From assembly GCA_031552405.1 (NCBI GenBank), contig JAVBMN010000003.1, positions 31,856 to 95,855 on the forward strand: a stretch of DNA of 64,000 nucleotides, in the 5' to 3' direction. Both the position numbers and the translations under genes were made by a program. Shown here piece by piece: positions 42,641 to 52,831 of this stretch; within the stretch, counting starts at the first letter, position 1; every line of letters begins with the position of its first letter. Under the pieces are notes generated by a model that worked only from the letters and a program-made list of their open reading frames with translations, did no database searches and had not been told where the DNA came from. The DNA comes from UBA1794 sp031552405 (GTDB taxonomy: Bacteria > Bacteroidota > Bacteroidia > Bacteroidales > Bacteroidaceae).

Positions 42641-44398
42641 CTATTCTTTCACGTCAATAATGAGGTTCAGTTCATCCAGCTGTGCCTGCTCCAAGCGGGA
42701 AGGCGCATCCATCATCACATCGCGACCGGAGTTATTCTTGGGGAAGGCGATGCAGTCACGGATAGAGTCTAAGCCTGCAAAGAGGCTCACCCAGCGATCC
42801 AGGCCGTAGGCCAGTCCACCGTGGGGAGGCGCGCCATACTTAAAGGCATCCATCAGGAAGCCAAACTGCTCATACGCGCGTTCTTCGGTGAAGCCCAGGA
42901 GCTTGAACATCTTATTTTGCAGCGCACTGTCGTGGATACGGATGGAGCCGCCACCCACTTCTACGCCGTTGATCACCATGTCGTATGCATTGGCACGCAC
43001 CTTGCCCGGGTCGGTATCCAGCAGATCGAAATCCTCCGGTTTGGGCGAGGTAAAGGGGTGGTGCATGGCGGTGAAGCGTCCGGCTTCTTCATCGTACTCG
43101 AAGAGCGGGAAATCCACTACCCACAAACAGGCAAATTTATTCTTATCGCGCAAGCCCAACTGCTCGGCCACTTCCAGACGAAGTTCGCATAGTTGTTTGC
43201 GGGTCTTCATGGCATCGTCGCCACTGAGGATCAAGATCAGGTCGCCCGGCTTCGCACCGAAGGCGACTTTCATCTGCTGCAATACTTCTTGTGTATAGAA
43301 CTTATCTACACTCGACTTCACGCTTCCGTCTGCTTCCACGCGGGCATATACCATACCTTTTGCACCGATCTGAGGACGTTTCACGAAATCAGTCAAGGCA
43401 TCCAACTGCTTACGGGTATAGGTGGCAGCTCCCTCGGCGCAGATACCACCCACGTAGGCAGCACTGTCGAACACAGGGAAACCGTGGCCTTTCAGTACAT
43501 CCATCAGCTCCACGAACTCCATACCGAAACGAAGGTCGGGTTTGTCGCTACCGTATTTCTCCATGGCTTCCTGCCAAGGCATACGGCGGAAAGACTCAGT
43601 GAGTTCCACGCCTTGAATATTCTTAAACAGGTGTTTGGCCATACCCTCGAACAGACTGATTACATCTTCCTGCTCTACGAAGCTCATCTCACAGTCGATC
43701 TGTGTAAACTCCGGCTGGCGGTCGGCACGCAAGTCCTCGTCGCGGAAGCATTTTACAATCTGAAAATACCGGTCAAAGCCCGATACCATCAGTAATTGTT
43801 TGAATAGCTGGGGCGACTGCGGCAGGGCATAGAATTGTCCCGGGTTCATGCGGGAAGGCACCACGAAATCGCGTGCACCTTCCGGGGTAGAACCTACCAA
43901 CACGGGAGTTTCCACCTCCAAGAAGCCCATCTCATCCAAGTAACGGCGTACCTCGAAAGTCATTTTATGACGAAGTTCCAGATTTCGGCGCACAGAATTG
44001 CGGCGCAAGTCCAAGTAACGGTACTTCATGCGGATATCATCGCCACCGTCCGTATTATCCTCAATAGTAAAGGGAGGGGTCATAGCTGCGTTCAGCACAG
44101 TCAGTTGACTTACTATTATTTCAATGTCTCCGGTAGGAATCTTGGCATTCTTCGAGGAACGCTCGCTCACAGTTCCGGTGATCTGAATTACAAATTCACG
44201 GCCCAATTTGTTGGCTTCCTCACACAGCGCGGCATCTACGGCCTCGTTGAAAGCTAATTGGGTAATGCCATAACGGTCGCGCAAGTCTACGAAGGTCATG
44301 CCGCCCATCTTGCGGGTGCGCTGCACCCAGCCGCTGAGGGTTACAGATTGGTTTACGTCGGTGATACGCAACTCACCGCAGTTTTTGGTTCTATACAT
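42641..44398 (-). CDS. aspS: Aspartyl-tRNA synthetase
   Basis: 585 aa, class II. N-terminal OB fold (GWVQRTRKMGGMTFVDLRDR), motif 2 FRDEDLRADRQPEFTQID, and motif 3 GLAYGLDRWVSLFAG; a GAD insertion in the middle, as in bacterial AspRS. Charges tRNA-Asp (and tRNA-Asn in organisms that use the transamidation route). The reading frame is clean. Confidence 0.97.
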   Translation of the reverse strand: MYRTKNCGELRITDVNQSVTLSGWVQRTRKMGGMTFVDLRDRYGITQLAFNEAVDAALCEEANKLGREFVIQITGTVSERSSKNAKIPTGDIEIIVSQLTVLNAAMTPPFTIEDNTDGGDDIRMKYRYLDLRRNSVRRNLELRHKMTFEVRRYLDEMGFLEVETPVLVGSTPEGARDFVVPSRMNPGQFYALPQSPQLFKQLLMVSGFDRYFQIVKCFRDEDLRADRQPEFTQIDCEMSFVEQEDVISLFEGMAKHLFKNIQGVELTESFRRMPWQEAMEKYGSDKPDLRFGMEFVELMDVLKGHGFPVFDSAAYVGGICAEGAATYTRKQLDALTDFVKRPQIGAKGMVYARVEADGSVKSSVDKFYTQEVLQQMKVAFGAKPGDLILILSGDDAMKTRKQLCELRLEVAEQLGLRDKNKFACLWVVDFPLFEYDEEAGRFTAMHHPFTSPKPEDFDLLDTDPGKVRANAYDMVINGVEVGGGSIRIHDSALQNKMFKLLGFTEERAYEQFGFLMDAFKYGAPPHGGLAYGLDRWVSLFAGLDSIRDCIAFPKNNSGRDVMMDAPSRLEQAQLDELNLIIDVKE

Positions 44399-44428
44399 AG
44401 TATGCAGTATGCTTAATTACACATTATA

Positions 44429-44468
44429 ATATAGGCAGAGACATGGAAAGCCGTGCCTCTGCCTATAT
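44429..44468 (-). terminator. Terminator-like hairpin after secA
   Basis: 12-bp stem ATATAGGCAGAG (44429-44440) with CTCTGCCTATAT (44457-44468), 4 nt past the secA stop, in the gap to aspS. The T-run is short, so it may be partial. Confidence 0.6.
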
Positions 44469-44472
44469 CGTA

Positions 44473-47400
44473 TTATAAATCTTTTCCGTGACAGTTCTTG
44501 AACTTCTTACCGCTTCCACAGGGGCAGGGTTCGTTACGTCCGGGACGTTTCTCCACGCGGATAGGTTCGCGGTGCGGTTGTTCGCGGGTATCGCGACCGG
44601 CAGCTTCCTGCTGGGCGGGGTCATTGATGTCGTCCGTACGGTTCTCGCGGTACTTGCTATAGTCCTCACGTTTTTCAGGAGCAGCCTCGCGTACCTGTTC
44701 CGGTTCTTGTACAGGAATCTGGCAACGCATCAGGATGGAGGTAGTCTGGTTGTTGATTTTCTGCACCATGGCGTCAAATAGCTTCACACTCTCCAGCTTG
44801 TAGATCAACAACGGATCCTTCTGTTCGTAGCTGGCATTCTGTACGGAGTGCTTCAACTCATCGAGCTCGCGGAGGTTTTCTTTCCAGCCTTCGTCAATCA
44901 CATGCAGCAGGATGGATTTCTCAAACGATTTCACTACTTCCTTACCTTCCGTCTCGTAGGCCTTCTTCAGGTTCACGGAGATGTTATAAGCGCGCTTCCC
45001 GTCTACAATAGGAATCAGGATATTCTGGTAACGCTCGCTTTGAGTTTCATATACATTCTTAATCACCGGGAAGGCAATCTGTGCGATGCGCTCGGTACGA
45101 CGCTTGAAATTCTCCATAGCGAGGGCGAAGGCCTTTTCGCAAAGAGCCTCCGGAGTTTCATCCTGAAACTCTTGTTCAGAGAACGGAGTCTCCATGGCTA
45201 ATGTGGAGAGGAACTCCATCTTGCAACCTTCATAGTCGTTATTCTCGATGGCGTTGCCACAACGGTCCCAGATCATATTCACGATATCCATGCCAATACG
45301 CTCACCCATGAGGGCATGACGACGCTTGGTATATACCACGGAACGCTGTTTGTTCATCACGTCATCATACTCTAACAAGCGCTTACGAATACCGAAGTTA
45401 TTCTCTTCCACCTTCTTCTGTGCACGTTCAATGGAATTGGAGATCATCTTATGCTCGATCATTTCTCCTTCCTTGAAGCCCAACTTATCCATTACACCGG
45501 CAATACGATCGGAGGAGAAGAGGCGCATGAGGTTGTCCTCAAGCGATACAAAGAACACGGAAGAGCCCGGGTCACCCTGACGTCCGGCACGACCGCGCAA
45601 CTGACGGTCTACACGACGTGATTCATGACGTTCCGTACCGATGATAGCCAAACCACCTGCAGTTTTCACTTCAGCGCTGAGCTTGATGTCGGTACCACGA
45701 CCAGCCATATTGGTAGCGATAGTCACACTACCGGTTTGTCCGGCCTGTGCCACGATGTCGGCTTCCTTCTGGTGGAGTTTCGCATTCAGCACGTTATGGT
45801 TGATCTTACGCATGGATAGCATGCGACTCAGCATCTCGGATATTTCTACAGAGGTGGTACCCACGAGGACAGGGCGTCCTTCGTTCACCATCTTCTCGAT
45901 CTCTTCGATCACGGCATTGTACTTTTCGCGTTTCGTCTTGTACACGCGGTCGTTCATGTCGTTACGAGCAATGGCACGGTTGGTAGGAATCACCATTACA
46001 TCCAGCTTGTAGATGTCCCAGAGTTCGCCTGCTTCCGTTTCGGCTGTACCGGTCATACCCGACAGTTTATGGTACATACGGAAGTAGTTCTGCAGGGTGA
46101 TGGTGGCAAAAGTCTGCGTGGCCGCTTCCACTTTCACACGTTCTTTAGCTTCCACGGCCTGATGCAAACCATCACTCCAGCGACGGCCTTCCATGATACG
46201 ACCGGTTTGTTCGTCTACGATCTTTACCTGGCCATCCATAACCACATACTCGTCATCGCGTTCAAACATAGCGTATGCCTTGAGCAACTGATTCACGGTA
46301 TGCACGCGTTCGCTCTTCACAGCAAAGTCGGTCATGAGGTGATCTTTTTCAGTCAGGCGATCCTCGTCGGAAATCCCGGTGCGACCTTCCAGCTCAGACA
46401 TCTGTGCGGCAATATCAGGGAGCACAAAGAAAGCGGGGTTCGACTGATGCTCAGAGATAAGATCCAAGCCCTTATCGGTCAGATCCACGCTCTTCATCTT
46501 TTCTTCAATCACGAAGTAGAGCGGTTCAACAGCCTCAGGCATACGCTTGTTATTCTGCTCCATGTAGATCTCCTCGGTCTTGAGCATACCGGCTTTGATA
46601 CCCGGCTCACTGAGGTATTTGATGAGAGCTTTGTTCTTAGGCAGGGCTTTGTGGCTGCGGAAGAGAGCAAGGAAACCTTCTTCCTGCTCCTTCTTATCCG
46701 AAGAGCCTATGAGGCGTTTTGCATCAGACAGAAGCTTGGTAGCCAGTACTTTTTGGGCTGCGTATACACGTTCTACATCGGGGAGCAATACTTCGAAGAG
46801 CTGCTCTTCGCCACGGGGCACAGGGCCGGAGATGATCAAGGGAGTACGTGCATCGTCAATTAATACAGAGTCCACCTCATCCACAATACCATAGTTGTGC
46901 TTACGCTGCACGAGGTCCTTAGGACTGATAGCCATATTGTCGCGCAGGTAGTCGAAGCCAAACTCGTTATTCGTACCGAAGGTAATATCGGCCATATAAG
47001 CCTTGCGACGGGCATCACTATTAGGCTGGTGCTTGTCGATACAGTCTACGCTAAGTCCATGGAACTGATACAAGGGACCCATCCACTCCGAGTCACGTTT
47101 GGAGAGATAGTCATTCACCGTTACCACGTGCACGCCGTTTCCAGTCAGTGCATTAAGGAATACCGGCAAGGTAGCCACAAGGGTCTTACCTTCACCCGTG
47201 GCCATTTCGGCGATTTTACCTTTGTGAAGCACCACACCACCGAAGAGCTGTACGTCATAGTGGATCATGTTCCAGGTAATCTCATTACCTCCGGCCATCC
47301 AGTGATTCTGATAGATGGCCTTATCGCCTTCGATGCGTACAAAATCCTTTGTGGCAGCCAGTTCGCGATCAAAGTCCGTAGCGGTTACTTCGATCTCTTC

Positions 47401-47772
47401 ATTCTCAGTTAGGCGGCGTGCGGTTTCCTTTACGATGGAGAAGGTAACAGGAAGAATCTCTTCCAAACCCGTTTCCAATTTATCGAGTACTTCTTTTTCT
47501 AACTTATCGATTTTAATGAACAGCTCGGCGCGGTCCTCCAGTTCGGTAGCTTCCACGCTGTCCTTCAGTTTGGCGATTTCTTCGTTCTCGTCCTTTACAT
47601 AATCGCGTAAGAACTGCTTAAGTTCCTCGGTCTTGGCACGAAGCCCGTCATTGTCCAACCGTTCGATCTCCGGATAAGCTGCCTTTACTTTGGCTACCCA
47701 GGGTTCGATTTCTTTCATGTCTCTGGTGTGCTTGTTGCCAAAGAGAGCGCTGATAATACTATTAAATCCCAT
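44473..47772 (-). CDS. secA: Preprotein translocase ATPase SecA
   Basis: 1099 aa, larger than the E. coli protein because of Bacteroidetes insertions. Walker A MATGEGKTLVATLPVFL, VDEVDSVLIDDARTPLIISG, helicase motifs (TGTAETEAGELWDIYKL; GRAGRQGDPGSS), and a C-terminal SEC-C zinc tail NEPCPCGSGKKFKNCHGK. Drives secretion across the inner membrane via SecYEG. Confidence 0.97.
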   Translation of the reverse strand: MGFNSIISALFGNKHTRDMKEIEPWVAKVKAAYPEIERLDNDGLRAKTEELKQFLRDYVKDENEEIAKLKDSVEATELEDRAELFIKIDKLEKEVLDKLETGLEEILPVTFSIVKETARRLTENEEIEVTATDFDRELAATKDFVRIEGDKAIYQNHWMAGGNEITWNMIHYDVQLFGGVVLHKGKIAEMATGEGKTLVATLPVFLNALTGNGVHVVTVNDYLSKRDSEWMGPLYQFHGLSVDCIDKHQPNSDARRKAYMADITFGTNNEFGFDYLRDNMAISPKDLVQRKHNYGIVDEVDSVLIDDARTPLIISGPVPRGEEQLFEVLLPDVERVYAAQKVLATKLLSDAKRLIGSSDKKEQEEGFLALFRSHKALPKNKALIKYLSEPGIKAGMLKTEEIYMEQNNKRMPEAVEPLYFVIEEKMKSVDLTDKGLDLISEHQSNPAFFVLPDIAAQMSELEGRTGISDEDRLTEKDHLMTDFAVKSERVHTVNQLLKAYAMFERDDEYVVMDGQVKIVDEQTGRIMEGRRWSDGLHQAVEAKERVKVEAATQTFATITLQNYFRMYHKLSGMTGTAETEAGELWDIYKLDVMVIPTNRAIARNDMNDRVYKTKREKYNAVIEEIEKMVNEGRPVLVGTTSVEISEMLSRMLSMRKINHNVLNAKLHQKEADIVAQAGQTGSVTIATNMAGRGTDIKLSAEVKTAGGLAIIGTERHESRRVDRQLRGRAGRQGDPGSSVFFVSLEDNLMRLFSSDRIAGVMDKLGFKEGEMIEHKMISNSIERAQKKVEENNFGIRKRLLEYDDVMNKQRSVVYTKRRHALMGERIGMDIVNMIWDRCGNAIENNDYEGCKMEFLSTLAMETPFSEQEFQDETPEALCEKAFALAMENFKRRTERIAQIAFPVIKNVYETQSERYQNILIPIVDGKRAYNISVNLKKAYETEGKEVVKSFEKSILLHVIDEGWKENLRELDELKHSVQNASYEQKDPLLIYKLESVKLFDAMVQKINNQTTSILMRCQIPVQEPEQVREAAPEKREDYSKYRENRTDDINDPAQQEAAGRDTREQPHREPIRVEKRPGRNEPCPCGSGKKFKNCHGKDL

Positions 47773-47815
47773 TTATATTTTATTTTCTTTATTACTACTT
47801 AGGTTATTTAGGCTG

Positions 47816-49393
47816 TCAAAACAGCGGTATGGAGGTACAACCGTTCGGGGCTCGGATGCGTATGGCTTTGCTTACGGTAGGCGCTACGCGATCCATGGTA
47901 ACAGGTATTTCTATCTTTTCCGGCTTTACACCCGCTCCCAGGAAGATGAGAGGTTGGGGGATATAGGCCTTCCGGGCAATGTAATCCTTTCCGGCTTTTT
48001 TGGTGTCGATAACCGTCCATCCGGGCATTACCTCCACAAGAATGTCGCCCGAACGAGTGCGGTGGTAGGCATTACGTATCTTACGTACCTCAGGTATCCA
48101 TGCGGCTTGCAGTACACTGGTGGAGGAATGTACTTCGCGTACACCACTTACCTGAATGAGGAAGTCACACGATTTCTGAAGCACCTCCGGCAGAGCCAGT
48201 TGCTTCTGCTCAATAAGTTTGTGGTTGAGGTAGAGCTGCACTCCGTCGTACGCCTCTACCCACTGCCCCTGACCGTACACAGCCATGAGATACATATTGA
48301 GCAAAGCCTGACAGCGTTCCATATTGAACTCACCCGTAGGGACACGGAACTTCTGCAAGTCCTGCGGTTCCGGATCGGTATATCCGGTAGAAGTGATAAA
48401 GACGAGGGCATTATGCAATCCCACACTCTTATCGATCATCTCCAGCAGATCTGCCAGGGTTTGATCAAGGCGGGCATATGTATCCTGCATCTCCATGCCC
48501 GTTTCACGTACCGGAGCGTGGTCATACGAGCCGGCATAGTAGGTAACCGAAAGCATGTCGGGGATATTATCAGTACCTATGCCCGAGGATGAAAATGTTT
48601 TCTGCAACAGGCGATTGATCTCGCTGTTGATGAGGGGTGAAGTTTTAAGCTTCTTGTATCTTTGCGACTGATTGTCGTTAAAGCGGTATTCAAAGCCTTC
48701 CTGTGGATAGGCAAAGGGGAGGTATTTATAGTCGGCCGCAGGGCGCAACGGACTCCATATCAAACTATTGCGACGCTGATCCACCCCTTCCTGCATATTG
48801 TACGAGCTGATAAAGAAAGGGAAGGCAGAGTAGTAAGTGGTTCCGCACCACATGCCATTGGCTTCATTGAGCCAGAATCCTCCATCAGCAGCGTGTCCGG
48901 CAGCCAAGACCGCACCTTCACGGTAGGGGGATATGGCATATACCAAGGCTTTTCCATTGGTGAGTACCTTCAGTTCATCACCCAGAGTGGAGGTTTGCAA
49001 CAACTCGGCCGAAGAGTTTTCGGTGGTATAGTTTCCCATGAAGTTGGGATCTTCCACACAGTTCTTCATCAGCAATGTGGCAGAATTCAGCCAGTTCTCG
49101 GCTACAATGCCGTGGATGGTAGGTATCGTTCCGGTATAGAGGGAAGCGATAGAAGAAGCGCGGTCGGGCCCTTCATAGTCGTAATCTGCATTGGTGTAAT
49201 AGCGTCCTTCCTTCAATAAACGACGAAAGCCTTTCTCACCGTACAGCGGGGAGAAAAGCTCCATATAGTCCTGACGCAACTGGTCGATAGTTACTCCCAC
49301 CACCAGCTTGGGCACTCCCGGTGCCGGCTGGGCATCCGCAGTACTTATCGCCAAGGCAGACAGCAGGAAGGTAAGCAGGCCTTTCATCTCCAT
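47816..49393 (-). CDS. Alkaline-phosphatase-fold protein with lost metal ligands
   Basis: 525 aa. Signal peptide (LLTFLLSALAISTADA) and a PafA/nucleotide-pyrophosphatase-type fold: GVTIDQLRQDYMELF keeps the first Asp ligand (about residue 37), and DTYARLDQTLADLLEMID is typical. Aligning to PafA from memory, later ligands are changed: the usual 'DYxGH' site reads SYDHAPV, the 'ADHG' site reads TSTGYTD and the last His site is QPLIF. It may be a non-catalytic or altered enzyme. Overlaps the DUF4105 gene by 10 nt. Confidence 0.82.
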   Translation of the reverse strand: MEMKGLLTFLLSALAISTADAQPAPGVPKLVVGVTIDQLRQDYMELFSPLYGEKGFRRLLKEGRYYTNADYDYEGPDRASSIASLYTGTIPTIHGIVAENWLNSATLLMKNCVEDPNFMGNYTTENSSAELLQTSTLGDELKVLTNGKALVYAISPYREGAVLAAGHAADGGFWLNEANGMWCGTTYYSAFPFFISSYNMQEGVDQRRNSLIWSPLRPAADYKYLPFAYPQEGFEYRFNDNQSQRYKKLKTSPLINSEINRLLQKTFSSSGIGTDNIPDMLSVTYYAGSYDHAPVRETGMEMQDTYARLDQTLADLLEMIDKSVGLHNALVFITSTGYTDPEPQDLQKFRVPTGEFNMERCQALLNMYLMAVYGQGQWVEAYDGVQLYLNHKLIEQKQLALPEVLQKSCDFLIQVSGVREVHSSTSVLQAAWIPEVRKIRNAYHRTRSGDILVEVMPGWTVIDTKKAGKDYIARKAYIPQPLIFLGAGVKPEKIEIPVTMDRVAPTVSKAIRIRAPNGCTSIPLF

Positions 49394-50565
49394 TTGTCAG
49401 TGGTTAAGAGTGTATAACATCCGGAACGTATCCACAAACAAAGTGCCAATGGCAGTACTGCCGGGTTTATTTTTTGAGGAAGTATCCCCATGAACATTAT
49501 AAATAAGGTAATGACAAGCAGATTGACCATGTGATAATAATTCTTTTCCCGCTTCCTGGCACTCCATATTATATAAGGAAGGGCAAACAGGTGCAAGGGC
49601 TGAAGCACGCACAGATTCCAGTTGCCCCCCACAGCAGGATGCTCTGAAAAGAGAGCTAGGAAGCCCAAGATACACCCGGCAAGTCCGGCTGTGCCAAATA
49701 CAAACACATCGAGTCCCCAGAACGACCGGCCGCGTATCAGCCCATAGACAGAGAGTCCTCCTACGACAAGCAACAGAAGCATTCCTGATTGTAAGGGGGT
49801 GATTCCCGTACTTTCCTGCGGCTGAGACTCTTTCACTTCATTCAATTTTGTTTCCTTTGTTACCAGATCACGGAACTCTCCATCCCGGGGAACAATCAAC
49901 GAGCGGCGGAAGGTATTGTACAGGTTGGCCGGCACAAACATCTTTTCCTTGCGGTCTATCTCGCGATCCGCCCCACTGCCTAAGCAAAGGTCTATACCGA
50001 ACTGATCCCAAGGATGCCCTTTGGTATATTGATGGATGATACTGCGAAAGCTTTCTATGTCTATATTCTCGTCATACTTCACCAGCCCGTCCACGGCTTC
50101 TTCTATTTTAATACGGGCGCGGGAAGTGCAGTTGTCGTAAAAGTAATTATAGCGATATACCCTGTTTTCGGGCAGGTAGTTTTCCTTCAAGGCTGTAAAA
50201 AGGGCATCTTTTTCCTCTTTGGTCAAATTCAGCTCCTGCTCCGTCACCGAAGAGTTCCGATGAGAATAGGACAAAATGAAGTAATCATAAGGGGTTACAC
50301 CCAGCTCATAGTCTGTTTCTCCCTTTATGTACCTCCACACAAAATGAGGGGCATCAAAATTGAAAATGCCGTAGTTAAACACCAAATCCGCCTCATCAGT
50401 AAAATCCTGTACCCGAATAGCCGTATGCCCAAAGAGTTCATAAATCTCCGTTCCCGGGGAACAGGTAAGCAAACTGATTCGCAGTGAATCCCCTTCCGTC
50501 TCTTGCGCCGACAGGCCGCAACAAGCTAAAAAGGCGATACACCACACCCATAAGGAGCGCTTCAT
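49384..50565 (-). CDS. DUF4105 domain protein (Lnb N-terminal-like, membrane)
   Basis: 393 aa from ATG 50565, with AAAGGA 9 nt before it; an ATG at 50574 is also possible. Signal peptide WVWCIAFLACCGLSA, then a DUF4105 domain with TCSPGTEIYELFGHTAIRVQ, FNYGIFNFDAP and the Cys/Arg segment DNCTSRARIKIEEAV. A C-terminal half of about 5 TM helices follows (LLLVVGGLSVYGLI; FVFGTAGLAGCILGF). Likely a periplasmic peptidase- or amidase-like membrane protein of unknown substrate. Confidence 0.83.
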   Translation of the reverse strand: MKRSLWVWCIAFLACCGLSAQETEGDSLRISLLTCSPGTEIYELFGHTAIRVQDFTDEADLVFNYGIFNFDAPHFVWRYIKGETDYELGVTPYDYFILSYSHRNSSVTEQELNLTKEEKDALFTALKENYLPENRVYRYNYFYDNCTSRARIKIEEAVDGLVKYDENIDIESFRSIIHQYTKGHPWDQFGIDLCLGSGADREIDRKEKMFVPANLYNTFRRSLIVPRDGEFRDLVTKETKLNEVKESQPQESTGITPLQSGMLLLLVVGGLSVYGLIRGRSFWGLDVFVFGTAGLAGCILGFLALFSEHPAVGGNWNLCVLQPLHLFALPYIIWSARKREKNYYHMVNLLVITLFIMFMGILPQKINPAVLPLALCLWIRSGCYTLLTTDKWR

Positions 50566-50823
50566 CCGCTTCATTCCTTTTTTATTGATTAGTAAAAGTA
50601 TCCGCACCCGAAAGATTCTGCTTCACAGGAGGCCTTCTTTTTCATGTCCGGCGCTGGAATCAGCCACCTCTCCCGGCATGCCCTGTTTTAATAAAGCGCA
50701 GTTCCCAGAAAAGGTTCGGATACCGATTCTCATTATTACGGCTGCAAAATTACGCTTATTTTTCAGAAAAGGAGTGATTGTTCTACTTTTTTTAGTTTAC
50801 TTTGCACCCCAAAAGGATTATCC

Positions 50824-51552
50824 GTGAACCTGATTATCGACATCGGCAATACGTATACCAAGCTGGCTCTCTTCGAAGGAGAGCGGCTCATAGAGGTGCA
50901 CCGTGAGAAATCCGCCCTGCAGGAGGCACTTACGCGTATCACCCGTAACTACCAGATTTCGAAAGGAATTGTGGCTACGGTAGTAGAGCCCGACCATCCT
51001 TTCATGCAGAGTATCCGCGCACTCCCCTTTCCGATTATCACGCTCGACAAGGACACCCCCCTACCCATCCGTATCGGTTACTCCACCCCCTCCACGCTGG
51101 GCACAGACCGTACCGCAGGTGTGGTAGGAGCCTGTGCCGAACACCCTGGGAAAGACATTCTGGTGATCGATGCCGGTACAGCCATCACATACGATTTTCT
51201 CTCAGCCGAAGGGGTATTCACCGGAGGCAATATAGCCCCCGGGAAACAGATGCGCTTCAAAGCCCTGCAACACTTCACCCAGCTATTGCCCCTGGTAGAT
51301 GAAGAAGGAGATGCCCCTGTCACCGGTTACGATACATTTACCGCTATCCGGGGCGGCGTATTGCGCGGAATAGAATACGAAATCAAAGGGTACATTGATG
51401 CCTATCGAAAAAACTATCCCGAGCTTTTAGTTTTTTTAACCGGCGGAGACGCAAAACTTTTTGAAGAGCCGCTGAAAAACTGCATCTTTGCAGATTATTT
51501 CTTAGTACTGAAAGGACTGAATAGAATATTAAACTATAATGATCACATCTAA
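50824..51552 (+). CDS. coaX: Type III pantothenate kinase
   Basis: 242 aa, GTG start with AAAAGGA upstream. Motifs LIIDIGNTYTKLALFEGE, GTDRTAGVVGACAEH and VIDAGTAITYDFLS define type III PanK, the first step of CoA synthesis. Start of a rightward run of genes; overlaps the next gene by 14 nt. Confidence 0.93.
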   Translation: MNLIIDIGNTYTKLALFEGERLIEVHREKSALQEALTRITRNYQISKGIVATVVEPDHPFMQSIRALPFPIITLDKDTPLPIRIGYSTPSTLGTDRTAGVVGACAEHPGKDILVIDAGTAITYDFLSAEGVFTGGNIAPGKQMRFKALQHFTQLLPLVDEEGDAPVTGYDTFTAIRGGVLRGIEYEIKGYIDAYRKNYPELLVFLTGGDAKLFEEPLKNCIFADYFLVLKGLNRILNYNDHI

Positions 51553-52831
51553 ACGAATCCTCCACCTGCTGGTTTCTCTGGCTGTATGCACCTCAGTAGC
51601 AGCACAAAGTTCCGGTATATCACTGAATAACACCAACTCTCCCTTCTCGCGTTACGGGATAGGACTCCTCAACGACGGAGGTTTCGCCAATAGCCGTGCT
51701 ATGGGAGGCGTAGGATACGCCCTCAGGGATGGGAGGCAAATCAACCCATTGAACCCCGCTTCATACAGTAAGGTAGACTCGCTGACATTCCTTTTTGATA
51801 TAGGGATGAGCATGCAAATGAGCAATTTTTCCGAAAACGGAAGCAATATATGGGCTAACAATGCCAGCTTCGACTATGTAGCCATGCAGTTCCGTCTGAT
51901 GCCGGGACTGGGTATTACCGCCGGGCTCAAGCCCTACTCCTTCGTAGGATACAACTTGGGATACGAGGAAGATATCACAGATCCTGAAACCGGAAACACC
52001 GTTGCCAGCAAGCATAACTACTACGGAAAAGATGGATTCAGCGAGGTATTCCTCGGATTGGGATACAACCCGATAAAAAACCTCTCCGTAGGATTCAACC
52101 TGTCCTATATGTACGGATCGATAAGCAAGGCCTCTACCGTAACCTCGGATGCGTTTAGTGACGCCACCCAGCTAGGGGTAATGGATATATACGACTATAA
52201 GCTCGATCTCGGTGCGCAGTACAGCCTCCTGCTGAACAAGAAGAAACAACGCGCCCTTACACTTGGAGCAGTATACTCCCTGGGGCACACCATGAATACC
52301 AGTTCAGTAAAAACAAAGAACCTGTCCGCTACCGATGTGGACGCCAACCTGAAAATGCCCCACTCCATAGGCTTGGGAGCTGCGTATACCGACGAGTACT
52401 GGACTGTGGAGGGCGACTATAACCTGCAGCTCTGGGACCAGACCTTTACCGACCCCATCAGCGCCGGTACCCCCTACGCCAACCAGCCGCTCTGCAACCG
52501 TTCCCGCTACTCTGCCGGAGCAGAATGGGTGCCCAACCGTTTCTCAAATGACTATACCAAACGAATCAAATACCGCTTCGGAGCCTATTACACCACACCT
52601 TATTATAAGATGGTGAACACCGCCGGGAACTGGGTGTCGGGACCTACCGAATTTGGCGTCAGCGCAGGATTCGGGCTCCCCGTCCCTATCTTACTGAACC
52701 GCTCCATAGTGAACATATCCCTGCAATACTCCCGTACAAGCGCCAAGGACATGCTGACGGATAACACCTTCCGCCTGTCTATCGGACTGACGTTCAACGA
52801 AACATGGTTTAAGAAATGGAAGGTGGAATAA
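51539..52831 (+). CDS. Outer-membrane beta-barrel protein (FadL-like)
   Basis: 430 aa. Signal peptide (ILHLLVSLAVCTSVAAQ), then SPFSRYGIGLLNDGGFANSR and GGVGYALRDGRQINPLNPAS, similar to the FadL/OmpP1 superfamily start, and many amphipathic strands; ends in LTFNETWFKKWKVE. Probable porin or lipid transport barrel. Its end overlaps lptC by 16 nt. Confidence 0.8.
   Translation: MITSKRILHLLVSLAVCTSVAAQSSGISLNNTNSPFSRYGIGLLNDGGFANSRAMGGVGYALRDGRQINPLNPASYSKVDSLTFLFDIGMSMQMSNFSENGSNIWANNASFDYVAMQFRLMPGLGITAGLKPYSFVGYNLGYEEDITDPETGNTVASKHNYYGKDGFSEVFLGLGYNPIKNLSVGFNLSYMYGSISKASTVTSDAFSDATQLGVMDIYDYKLDLGAQYSLLLNKKKQRALTLGAVYSLGHTMNTSSVKTKNLSATDVDANLKMPHSIGLGAAYTDEYWTVEGDYNLQLWDQTFTDPISAGTPYANQPLCNRSRYSAGAEWVPNRFSNDYTKRIKYRFGAYYTTPYYKMVNTAGNWVSGPTEFGVSAGFGLPVPILLNRSIVNISLQYSRTSAKDMLTDNTFRLSIGLTFNETWFKKWKVE

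Noticed and set aside
41759..42772. 337-codon plus-strand frame opposite aguB/aspS
   Set aside because: It is the antisense shadow of two clearly coding minus-strand genes and shows no family motif.
43193..43795. 200-codon plus-strand frame inside aspS
   Set aside because: Shadow of aspS; no recognisable motif and no promoter.
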